The notes beneath the pieces were generated by a model. The model did no database searches. It was not told where the DNA came from and worked only from the letters and a program-made list of their open reading frames with translations. The translations under genes and the position numbers were made by a program. This document shows, piece by piece, positions 16,676-26,595 of a stretch of DNA of 34,639 nucleotides. The stretch is from Candidatus Cloacimonadota bacterium. GTDB lineage: Bacteria; Cloacimonadota; Cloacimonadia; JGIOTU-2. Where the stretch lies: NCBI GenBank assembly GCA_011043895.1, contig DRBZ01000004.1:1-34639 (forward strand), written 5' to 3'. The stretch's first letter is position 1. Every line of letters starts with the position of its first letter.

Positions 16676-18853
16676 TTATTTCATAAGGATCATTTTCTCT
16701 ATTCGCTCAATTGTATCTGTTTCGAGTTTATAGAAATAGATACCGTTTGCAACACCATTGCCAGCTTCATCCAGTCCGTTCCAGGTGACATTCTGATCTT
16801 CACTTGTGGTATTCAATTCGAACTGCTTAACAAGTTCACCTTTGATGTTATATATCTCAATCGAACCTGTTGTTACACCAGCGGGGAGCGAATAGGAAAT
16901 TGTTGTTTCATGTACAAATGGATTAGGATAGTTCTGGATAAGTATATCCTGAGCATGAGGTTCATCCACCGACACATTTTGATGGTAGTACAGCGCTCCC
17001 ATATCTGCAATTGTGCCATCCGGGTCTGGTGGTGATGCAGGATTTCCTGCATCAATGCAGGGAGAATTTTCCTGCAGACTCCAATCAGCTGCAAGACCAT
17101 CATAGGTCGGACCATCACCAGCTGTAGGATTGACAAATAATGGATCGACATCTATGTTTCCTGTTCCAGTATATCCACCAGAAAGATTTGTATAGTTCAC
17201 TATCGGAGCACATGAGAAGTTTATGAAAACTTCTTCCGTGCTGATAATTATGCAATTCTCGATATTCGGATTGGAATCTGAGAACATATAGAACGCAGCC
17301 CAGTTCGAAAGGTTGTTTGCAATCGTATTGTTAATAATATCAGGGGAAGATGTATTTTTCAAGCTGAAAGCTCCAGCAAAGTTTGCTTCATTGTTTACAA
17401 TGATATTTCTTTCGATCAATGGTGATGAATTATCTAAGCTGATCGCTCCAGCAAGACTTGTGCTCGTATTATTCGCAAACTTACTCCATGATATTTCTAC
17501 ATCATCAGAATTTAATACATTGATTGCTGGTCCCTTCTGAGTTGTTGTAGAATTTTCATAGAATGTACAATTAGTTACAGTAACTGTTGAATTATTAATA
17601 TCCACTGCAGATTCCGTGCAATTAGTGAAAGTAGCATAGGATAAGAGGTTATCATAAGGCGATAAGAAGAAGTAGATGCCTTTCCAGTTATTATCAGTTG
17701 TGAACAAAACATTTCCTCGTTCATCTCCGGCAACAAGCAGTGTACCTTCGACAGTCATCTTGCTGCTGTTGTTTATGCGAACTTCCACGTTGGGTCCAAT
17801 CTCCAGCGTTGCTTCATCTTTGATATTCACATTATCAGTAATCGTATATGGACTGTATGTCTCTGTCCACACTCCAGAAAGGTCGCCAATAATATTGGAA
17901 GTTGAGGTAACAGTGATGAAATCTTCTGCTGTTGTGGTCGCCTGGTCAATACCATCGGAAATACGAAGGATTACGTCATAGGAACCAGGGGCATCATAGA
18001 GAAAATAGGGATTTTCCTCAGTACTGTCCCACGTTCCATCACCATCGAAATCCCACTCATATGAAGTGATACCGGTACTTGGATAGGATTCGTTATAGAA
18101 CTGCACACCCAATTCCGGAGGACCGGACTGCACATTACTGCTGAACATCGGGAACAATCCATCCACTCCACAAGTTGCTGCCTGAAGGATCATAAGATTT
18201 CCCGAGAAGGTTTGCACCAGAACAACTCCCCTTAGATCAGGTACGATCCAGTCTGGATCATAAGTGAAAGAATGGGTAAAGGTTTCTGTTTGTCCCACTG
18301 TAGTCAAATTGAAGTTTACTTCATGATACGCTACAACTGCGCAGGTGTAGTCATCATTGTATTTGTAGGAGAGAAGAAAGATCAATTTGTTATTTGTTGT
18401 CGTAATATTACTGGTAACTTCAACATCTGCCTGAATATCAACTGTCGAACGTGTGGATAGATCCATTGAAATATCTATACTAAGTGGGCTATCAAGTGCA
18501 TTTAATGTATTATAATGTGGAAGGTAGTAATTATACATACTTCCGCTACCCATTCCTCCGACTTCAGAAATGTAACCGCCAAAACGTGCGTGTGGAATAC
18601 CACTTACACCATACATCCCTCCTCTGACACTGTAATTCGGACTGGGCATACCCACATAACCGCTTGAGCTCTGCCAGAAAAGAGGAATAAAGTTATCGAA
18701 ATTATTTGCTAAGTCTCTCAACCCGGCCCGGGCTGACGGACAGTATCCTCAAGTAGTTGAAGTAAACACTTCACCTACAACATTCATTGGTGTTGCCAGT
18801 AGTAACGAGGGAAGTATCGTGAGAGTTATTAGTGTAATCAGTAGTTTTTTCAT
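16676..18853 (-). CDS. Predicted secreted selenoprotein: signal peptide, Omp28/thioredoxin-like head with UxxC, PKD, beta-helix, C-terminal sorting tail
   Basis: ATG 18853 (RBS AAGGAG): MKKLLITLITLTILPSLLLATPMNVVGEVFTSTT-U-GYCPSARAGLRDLANNF..., in frame through TGA 18751-18749 into ORF 16676-18721. Confidence 0.87.
18718..18736 (-). promoter_or_regulatory. Candidate bacterial SECIS hairpin, selenoprotein 2
   Basis: UCAGCCC-[GGGCC]-GGGUUGA: 7-bp stem (one G-U), 5-nt loop beginning with G, loop starts 20 nt after the UGA. Confidence 0.6.
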
Positions 18854-18866
18854 GAGAACTCCTTTT

Positions 18867-21467
18867 TTATTGTATTATTGTGCATTTGTTAACATGTATT
18901 ATTTGGTCATCAATTGATAATTGATAGAGATACGTTCCAGCAGGAACTTCAGTTCCACGGGCATCTTTTCCATCCCATCTTACATAATGATCTCCCGCTG
19001 GTACATTCTTCTTAATCAATGTTCTGACCAATTGTCCCTTTATGTTGTACAAAGAAATTTCAACATGTGAAGGTCTTTCCAGTGTATAGGATATCTGAGT
19101 TTCTCTGTGCTGGGAGAGATTGAAAGGATTGGGATAATTCTGATACAGATGTGAGAGAACTTCATGCTGCTGGGGATCGGTACTCACAATGATATCATCA
19201 AGATCGATCTTATACGCAGAACATCCATAGGTTCCGATCACCATGAAACGTTCTATCTCGTGAATCTTCATATCGCAGACAGGTACATTTGGTAATCCCT
19301 GAGAGATACTATACCATTGCTGTCCTCCATTTTCGGTGAAGAACACACCGGAATCAGTGCCGACAAAAAGTTTATCTGGGATATCAGGATCAATTGCAAT
19401 CACATTAACGGGAATTTCAGGCAAATTTCCGCTTATATCAATCCAGTCCAAACCTAGGTTAGTCGATTTGAACACATGTGGTGCTTCTTCATCCCATCTG
19501 AAACCGGAAACTGTTGCATAAATCGTATTCACATCATGGGGGTCACAAGCAACTCTGGTAATCCAGCGAACAGGTAAACCAGCAGAGATATCTGTCCAGG
19601 AAGAACCTTCATTTGTTGAGATATGCACTCTCCCATCATCAGAACCAGCAACAATAATACTTGGATCAAGGCTCGAGATAGCAATCGTTGAGATAGTATG
19701 GTAACTGCTGCCATCATCACCTTGGGTAAGATCTCCGCTGACTGGTGTCCATCCAGATCCACCATTGGTTGTTTTCCATATCCGATAAGTTCCAAAATAC
19801 AGGATGTCTGGATCAGTAGGATGCATGACATAGGGTGAGGACCAATTGGTTCTATCACCACTCATAGAATAGGCGATATAACTGAAACCATAACCACCAT
19901 TTGTCGATTTATACAGATTGCCCCATTGGTATTCGGCAAAAATAATATTTGGATTTGTATAATCAACAAGGCAATAGAAGCCATCTCCTCCGAGGATCGC
20001 TTCCCAGTCATTAAAAGCACCTGTCAATGTTCGTATAGTGTTGTTGTCTTGGGTTCCACCATATATTCTGTAAGGATATGTATGATCAATTTCTATCGCA
20101 TAGAATTGCGTCATAGGAATATTGTTGATCTTTTCCCAGGAGTTTCCATTTGTCGTACTCTTGTACAAGCCACCGTCATTACCTTCTAATATGAACAGGA
20201 CATCATCATCGATATACATAGCATGATGATCAACATGCATACTGTAACCGACCTCATTCCAGCTGTTTCCGCCATTTGTTGACCGATAAAGTTCCACTCC
20301 CATCACATAGACGATATCCGGATTTGTCGGATCGACACGTATTTGCCCAAAATACCATCCAAAAGTACTGTTGATACCTTGTAGGGCACCATCATTGGTA
20401 GGAAGCCACGTTGCTCCACCATCATCTGTCTTGTACACATCTACCTGACTGGATCTGTCATAAAAAGCATAAAGCCGATTAGGATTTGACTGAGAAATAG
20501 TTATACCAATACGCCCAACATCACTTCCAGTTGGTAGCCCGTATGTAAGTTCATACCAGGTATCTCCGCCATCTTCTGTTTTCCAGATACCAGAACTTGG
20601 ACCGAAAGAACGACGATAGTTCAGTCCTCTCATACGCTCCCACATCGTTGCATAGAGTATATCAGGATTAGTGGGATGCTGAACAAGATCAACCGCCGCA
20701 GTTGAGTCTGTAATAAAAAGTTTTCTATCCCAGGTTTGTCCACCATCCTCACTTCTATATACTCCTCTCTGCTGATTTGGTGAAAAGAGATTACCACAGG
20801 CAGCGACAAAAACTCTCTGTGAGTTATTATAATCAACAATTATCCTTCCGATATAACCTGATTCCTCAAGTCCAATATGCTCCCATGATAACCCAGCATT
20901 AGTAGATTTATACAATCCATTGCCAAGGAAGCTATAACTGGAAGCATTTGCTTCTCCGGTTCCTACATAGAGTGTGTTCTCATCATTTGGATCAAGTGCA
21001 ATATCTCCAATAGAGATCACAGGGGCATTTGTAAAAACATTTGACCAGGTATTTCCCCCATCGATGGTCTTATACACACCACCAGAAGCTGCGCCCACGT
21101 AGAACTTATCAAGATCAGTCGGGCATACTGCAAGATCTGTAATGCGACCTCCGATATTCGTTGGTCCTACCAATTCCCAATTATATCTATACTGTGAAGA
21201 AGCTTCGTGCATTTTTTGTGCATCATCCATGCTCTGCAAATAATGATCGAGCTTGATCTTATCATGTGGATATACCCTCTGATAAGCCATCCATTCATTA
21301 GGAATCACATCTGGCTCTTTCAGGGCAGCTTCACCGTGAGGGCGTTCCACCCAGCGTTCAGCTGGTTTACCTTTCTTGGGAGTCCCGTTCGTAGTTAACA
21401 CTGTGACGACAACCGCAATAACAATGAGAAAAACAATCAGAGAGAACTTATATTGCAATATTTTCAT
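18867..21467 (-). CDS. Secreted BNR/VPS10-type beta-propeller protein with C-terminal sorting tail
   Basis: Repeated YKTIDGGNTWS / YRSEDGGQTWD / WKTTNGGSGW motifs. C-terminal YQNYPNPFN...ISLYNIKGQLVRTL...WDGKDARGTEVPAGTYLYQL. Confidence 0.85.
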   Translation of the reverse strand: MKILQYKFSLIVFLIVIAVVVTVLTTNGTPKKGKPAERWVERPHGEAALKEPDVIPNEWMAYQRVYPHDKIKLDHYLQSMDDAQKMHEASSQYRYNWELVGPTNIGGRITDLAVCPTDLDKFYVGAASGGVYKTIDGGNTWSNVFTNAPVISIGDIALDPNDENTLYVGTGEANASSYSFLGNGLYKSTNAGLSWEHIGLEESGYIGRIIVDYNNSQRVFVAACGNLFSPNQQRGVYRSEDGGQTWDRKLFITDSTAAVDLVQHPTNPDILYATMWERMRGLNYRRSFGPSSGIWKTEDGGDTWYELTYGLPTGSDVGRIGITISQSNPNRLYAFYDRSSQVDVYKTDDGGATWLPTNDGALQGINSTFGWYFGQIRVDPTNPDIVYVMGVELYRSTNGGNSWNEVGYSMHVDHHAMYIDDDVLFILEGNDGGLYKSTTNGNSWEKINNIPMTQFYAIEIDHTYPYRIYGGTQDNNTIRTLTGAFNDWEAILGGDGFYCLVDYTNPNIIFAEYQWGNLYKSTNGGYGFSYIAYSMSGDRTNWSSPYVMHPTDPDILYFGTYRIWKTTNGGSGWTPVSGDLTQGDDGSSYHTISTIAISSLDPSIIVAGSDDGRVHISTNEGSSWTDISAGLPVRWITRVACDPHDVNTIYATVSGFRWDEEAPHVFKSTNLGLDWIDISGNLPEIPVNVIAIDPDIPDKLFVGTDSGVFFTENGGQQWYSISQGLPNVPVCDMKIHEIERFMVIGTYGCSAYKIDLDDIIVSTDPQQHEVLSHLYQNYPNPFNLSQHRETQISYTLERPSHVEISLYNIKGQLVRTLIKKNVPAGDHYVRWDGKDARGTEVPAGTYLYQLSIDDQIIHVNKCTIIQ

Positions 21468-21471
21468 AATG

Positions 21472-23559
21472 CTACTTTATAATAATGAATTTATTTGAAT
21501 AACTCACATCCTGATAGTTGATCTTGTAAAAATAGAATCCATCCGCAAAAGATTGAGCATTTAGTGTTGCTGATCCATTTTGCCCGTAAATTGTCGTCAC
21601 ATATTTACCCTTAATATTATAAATATCTATCGGTATTTCGGGTTGGGTGTGATTAATAATATAAGAAATTGTAAGTTGCGTTTTCACTGGATTCGGGAAG
21701 TATTCTATTGAGATGTGAACAGGATTGACAGGATCATCATTACTTACATTTATATATCCCTGCCCGGTTACTGGTAGATAATCAAAGTTGAAAGGGAAAA
21801 TATTTATTCGAACATTACTGTCATAGTATTGCACACAAGTCGGGTAGAATGTGAGATCATATGTATTGCATTCTCCACAGGCAACTTCATAATCAAGGAT
21901 GTTTCTTCCGAGTTCTTTGGAACCAGACTCAGATACAGTAAATCCATCAGGGGTTACTATCGATCCACGAAGGGTATCTCCACCGACATTCTCGATATGG
22001 AATTGCAGAGTTGAGTCTGAACCAACATACACCGTACCAAAATCAAGGCTGTCCGGGAAAAAATATAGAATTGGCTGCGGGAAGGGTACATTATTCACTG
22101 CTTCCAGTGCATCAACACAACCAGAGCCATAGGTATTACTTTTGGTTGTTGCAAGATGTAGAGCAGTTTCCTCGAGTATTTGATCAATTTGAGGTGGCGT
22201 AAGATCACCATTTTTGGAGAGCATCAGTGCCATTACACCCGCAGCACAGGGTGTTGCCATTGAAGTACCACTCCATCCGCTTTCATATCCTGTATTGCTG
22301 TAATGAGCAAGGGATTTGATATTGGAACCGGGTGCTACCACGTCTGGTCTGACAAATCCCATCTCTGGATTGTATGGATAGTCATTAAATCCGTAGATCG
22401 TTTCCCATGTGGAAGGACCTCCTGCAGAGAAACCTGAAATATAATCACTTGAAGTGGTCGAACCAATACACACAACAGCAGTGGTTCCACCTAATAGGGT
22501 TTGATCAGGATGAAGCCATGGCGGGGGGCAATCACCAGGAGTTCGTACATTATCGGGGATCGGGTACATATACTGCTGATCTCCTTCATTACCAGCAGCA
22601 ACAGCAACAGTAACACCTGCTGACAGTGCATTTATCATAGTATTTCTCCAGGTTGCACGGTTAGGTCCCCATGACTGTTGCCATCCCAAAGACATGCTTA
22701 TAATATCAGCGCCATTATCTATGGAAAACTGAATAGCGCTCCAAACTCCAGATTCCGACCCACTTCCACCGCTATCCATGACTTTCAGACACATAATCTG
22801 TACATCAGGAGCCATGCCAGTTTGAGAACCAGCAGTTCCATCTCCCGCGACTGTACCAGCACAATGAGTACCATGTCCGTGATCATCCATTGGGTTATTA
22901 TCATTATTTCTAAAATCCCATCAGTGATAAGGATAACCAGGATCTGTCCAGAGATGATCTGCCAGATCCACATGATTATAATTGACTCCTGTATCAATCA
23001 CTGAAACGACAACACCATCTCCTGTATGGCCAAGCGCCCAGACATCATCTGCATTAACTTTTATAACATTCCAGGTGATCTCCCGGGTCGTTGGATCGAA
23101 AGTCTTGGTCTTCTCAAATGATATCATCTTGCGCATCTCATCATGATCTATCAATGTAATATCATCTCTATGAGCAAGGTCATAGATCACTTCATGTTTT
23201 GCCTTGCATGCAACAACATTTGATATCCAGAGTGGATTCAGATCTTTCACAAGATCACTGTGCATATAACTATTTAGCGAACCAACTATATCTTGCTGGT
23301 GAAATTCTGCAAAAGATTTTAATTCCTCAATAACATGACTGCGTTTTTCATTTCGAGGTAGATAAACACTCTGATCTAATAGCACTTGAGGATCATATTG
23401 ATCTTTCATAATGATGATGATTGGAATAAGATCATCTGATTTTGTTTCAATCAATTTGTGCTGTAGTTGTGGTGAAATAAGATCTCGGTTTCCGAATAGG
23501 GCTGCAGAGCCGACTAAGATTGTCAGTGTCAATACGAGTATGAAACGTAAATTGTGCAT
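21472..23559 (-). CDS. S8 (subtilisin-like) secreted protease interrupted by an in-frame TGA at 22923-22921
   Basis: VVVSVIDTGVNYNHVDLADHLWTDPGYPYH-*-WDFRNNDNNPMDDHGHGTHCAGTVAG...GTSMATPCAAGVMAL. Asp, His and Ser motifs span both ORFs in one frame. C-terminal sorting tail. Confidence 0.85.
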
Positions 23560-23568
23560 AAAAACTCC

Positions 23569-24318
23569 TTATCTGAGTAATAATAATTTCTTGGGTTGTG
23601 ATACGCCTGCATCATAAATGATAGTGTAATAGTACACACCGCTTGGCATCACGTTTCCAAAAGCATCTTTTCCATCCCATGAGATTGATGTCTGACCGGG
23701 ATTGAGTATGAAATCTTTAACTAATCGACCTTTTATATCATATATCGCTACTTCATTATGCAGCGAAGAATTGTTCTTCAAATCAAAGGAAATCGTTGTT
23801 GACTCGCTGAACGGATTCGGTGCATTATGCTGTATGATATCATTATAACCTGGATCATCTATCGAAGCAGAAGTGGTATAAGAAAAATTCAACACATAGG
23901 GCTCGGTAAGACTGGCTGCTTCAAAAGTAAATGAAAATGCCAATGATCCTGAGGAATTAACAATGACTTCAAAATCCAATTTTAATGTATCTCCAGAGTT
24001 AAAGGTAAAATTCCATGGAATTGGAGGGTATCCTTCTGGAGGTACCACATGACAACCTCCTGAACCATGAAGTTCATGACACCACAAAAGCTGCCAATTT
24101 GGTGGCACTGGTGTTGACTCATAATCAACCGTTAGGGTAAAATTATCACTTACACCAAGATTGATTACATCAAAATAATCTGAGAGATACATATAAGTAG
24201 AATCACTGTATGGAGGTCCTATCACATCAGGATCAAAGGGAATGTTTGATGTTAGGTCAGCTTGCAGGAGAGATCCTGCAAATAATGAAACGAAACAAAT
24301 AATTATAAATTTTTTCAT
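23569..24318 (-). CDS. Secreted protein of unknown function with C-terminal sorting tail
   Basis: Signal peptide MKKFIIICFVSLFAGSLLQA. Tail HNAPNPFSESTTISFDL...VAIYDIKGRLVKDF...WDGKDAFGNVMPSGVYYYTI. Confidence 0.75.
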   Translation of the reverse strand: MKKFIIICFVSLFAGSLLQADLTSNIPFDPDVIGPPYSDSTYMYLSDYFDVINLGVSDNFTLTVDYESTPVPPNWQLLWCHELHGSGGCHVVPPEGYPPIPWNFTFNSGDTLKLDFEVIVNSSGSLAFSFTFEAASLTEPYVLNFSYTTSASIDDPGYNDIIQHNAPNPFSESTTISFDLKNNSSLHNEVAIYDIKGRLVKDFILNPGQTSISWDGKDAFGNVMPSGVYYYTIIYDAGVSQPKKLLLLR

Positions 24319-24333
24319 GTATATACTCCTTTC

Positions 24334-25764
24334 CTAAAATGAGGTAATTAATTCTAATCGAAGTCCATTAAATTGACTTCTGTATTTACAAATACCATTT
24401 CTGCAAACCTTGCCGCCTTTCTCCTTGCCTACAAAAAGTCTGATAAGTGAGTCTTCAAACAACTCGGTGCCGATCTCTGCTCCAAGCCATAGAGGATTTT
24501 TGCCAATTTCCTTCATGTTTGCATAAGAATATTCTGCAATCACAGAAAGGTCGACATTTGATATACCAACATCTACCTGCAGAAGTGGTTCCCAATGATG
24601 GATTTTTTCCTGCTGGAAATGTTTTTCAAAATACTGATATTCCGCTTTTATGGATACTGGAGTTTGTTCAAGAAAAAAATCGTAAATGAGCGTGGGGGTA
24701 ACTTCCTTTTCCCAGTGCTGTATTTCCTCATCAAGGCGTTCCAGATGTGAGAAACTCAAGTTGAGACTGCTATTATCAAAATATTTCACCGCCTCTAACC
24801 AGATATCTGTTTGTCTGATAGACCAATCGGTATTCCATTCCTCTGAATAATTCGCAATAAATTCAAGATCATCATTTGGCATGAACTGAATCTCCCCCAT
24901 CGCACCCTGCTGGTCTTTACCTACAGGTGAATCATAGAGGGATTCATTACTATGATTAACCAGTGGAAGATCATTCAAGCGAGAGTCGAAATTCCAATAA
25001 TTATTATATGCTGCAGAAAAAGCGAATTTATCAAAATATGTACTCGTATGAGCATAAAACGCATGACCGATCTTATCGATACCATTGAATTGGTCGAGAT
25101 AGGCATATTCTGCTCCAAGATCGATCCAGTCTATAGACAGGTCTGAACGTATTCCAAAAATATGTCTCTCGAGATAGCTATCACCGACCTGCCACTCTCG
25201 AACATTCACTGCTGAAGTGCCGAGTCTTAGTGAACCAAAGAAATCCTTTTGAACATCCACTCCTGCAACCACATCATTTTTTGTTGTAGTATTTTCGTTT
25301 GGAAGAACACCATACAACGCTTTCATTTGAAGGATTTTCGGAAATATTTCGGCGGAAATACCTGTAAGTCTTGTATCAATATCAAAGTCGAGATCCTGAT
25401 AGCTGCTGAGTAAAATTCCTGAGCCAAAGACCTGTTTGAAGTTACCTCCCCGAAGGGAAAAACCATCATTTTTATACTCCAGATAACGCTCGTCCCATGT
25501 ATAAGAGAGATCCTGGGACGAGAGTTGGTGAATAGGCACATAATCATTATAACGAGGAAACTTTGCAATGAACTTCATGCCAAAAGTAACATCTTTATAG
25601 ACCATACGAAAGCTAAATTCATCATAAAAATATTGTTTAAGAGAATCTTGTGCATTTTTATAAACGTAGGTCATTTCATTAAGTCCACGAATGTAGAATT
25701 CATCCGAAGCAAACAATGTAGTTGTAATCAAAAGCAACATAATAATTATGGCAAATTTATTCAT
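24334..25764 (-). CDS. Outer-membrane beta-barrel-like protein (DUF6029-like)
   Basis: Signal peptide, alternating aromatic strands, RGGNFKQVFGSGILLSSYQDLDFDIDTRLTG. Terminal phenylalanine. Confidence 0.6.
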   Translation of the reverse strand: MNKFAIIIMLLLITTTLFASDEFYIRGLNEMTYVYKNAQDSLKQYFYDEFSFRMVYKDVTFGMKFIAKFPRYNDYVPIHQLSSQDLSYTWDERYLEYKNDGFSLRGGNFKQVFGSGILLSSYQDLDFDIDTRLTGISAEIFPKILQMKALYGVLPNENTTTKNDVVAGVDVQKDFFGSLRLGTSAVNVREWQVGDSYLERHIFGIRSDLSIDWIDLGAEYAYLDQFNGIDKIGHAFYAHTSTYFDKFAFSAAYNNYWNFDSRLNDLPLVNHSNESLYDSPVGKDQQGAMGEIQFMPNDDLEFIANYSEEWNTDWSIRQTDIWLEAVKYFDNSSLNLSFSHLERLDEEIQHWEKEVTPTLIYDFFLEQTPVSIKAEYQYFEKHFQQEKIHHWEPLLQVDVGISNVDLSVIAEYSYANMKEIGKNPLWLGAEIGTELFEDSLIRLFVGKEKGGKVCRNGICKYRSQFNGLRLELITSF

Positions 25765-25773
25765 AAAGAACCT

Positions 25774-26580
25774 CTATTCGTTTTCCATTCGAAATTTTAT
25801 TGGATATAAGAATCGTGCTTTCAATGTAGTATCATCAGTTTGAACTGGGGAGAACTTCCATTCTTCTACTGCGTCCATCACTGCTTGCTCAAATCCATAG
25901 GTCGAATCTGCACATTCGGTTACAAAGCACACCTGTCCTATTGAGCCATCTTCAAGAATTTCAAAATCAAGTACAATATCTGTTTCTACCTTTTCCTGAA
26001 GAGCTAACTCAGGATAAAGAGGTTCAACATAGTTAACCAGTTCTGGTCTCATGTCTTCAGGATATAACGCTTCAGCTTCATCTGCGGAAATATCCTTATA
26101 TATTATTTTCCTGAGCTCTGTTTCGAGTTCGTGTTCATCACCCTGAGTATAGCCAGAGTGATCATACATTATCTGACGATTCTGGTCTATGATGTATGTT
26201 CTTGGTATCGAAGTGACGTTCATCATACCGGCAACTTTTTTACTGGGATCAAACAGGGTGATGAAAGAATATTTTTTTGATTTGACCATTGATATTGCTT
26301 TGTCTTTATCTCGCGCTTTATCAATAGAAATGCATACAACATAGATATCATCTTTATATTTTTCGGTAAGATGACTAAGAGCTGGTAATGCTTTTTTGCA
26401 GGGTGAGCACCAGGTCGCCCAAAAGTCGATAACGATCGCTTTCTTATCCAGTAAATTCTCTGAATCTATTCGATCACCATTAATATCTTCAAGGGTAAAA
26501 TTCGCAAACTGCTGTGCTGCAAAAAGCGGATGCATGAGCACTATCATACAAAAGCAGAAGAACATGATCGTTTTCTTCAT
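25774..26580 (-). CDS. TlpA/thioredoxin-like protein fused to a TonB C-terminal-like domain
   Basis: VIDFWATWCSPCKKALPALSHL...SIPRTYIIDQ, then YPELALQEKVETDIVLDFEILEDGSIGQVCFV...AVMDAVEEWKFSPV. Confidence 0.82.
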   Translation of the reverse strand: MKKTIMFFCFCMIVLMHPLFAAQQFANFTLEDINGDRIDSENLLDKKAIVIDFWATWCSPCKKALPALSHLTEKYKDDIYVVCISIDKARDKDKAISMVKSKKYSFITLFDPSKKVAGMMNVTSIPRTYIIDQNRQIMYDHSGYTQGDEHELETELRKIIYKDISADEAEALYPEDMRPELVNYVEPLYPELALQEKVETDIVLDFEILEDGSIGQVCFVTECADSTYGFEQAVMDAVEEWKFSPVQTDDTTLKARFLYPIKFRMENE

Positions 26581-26595
26581 TAATAACCTTACTTA

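Noticed and set aside
22921-22923. Calling the S8 protease TGA a third selenocysteine site
   Set aside because: The position is normally Gly, not Cys, and no good SECIS-like hairpin follows. Kept as an open finding, not a selenoprotein feature.
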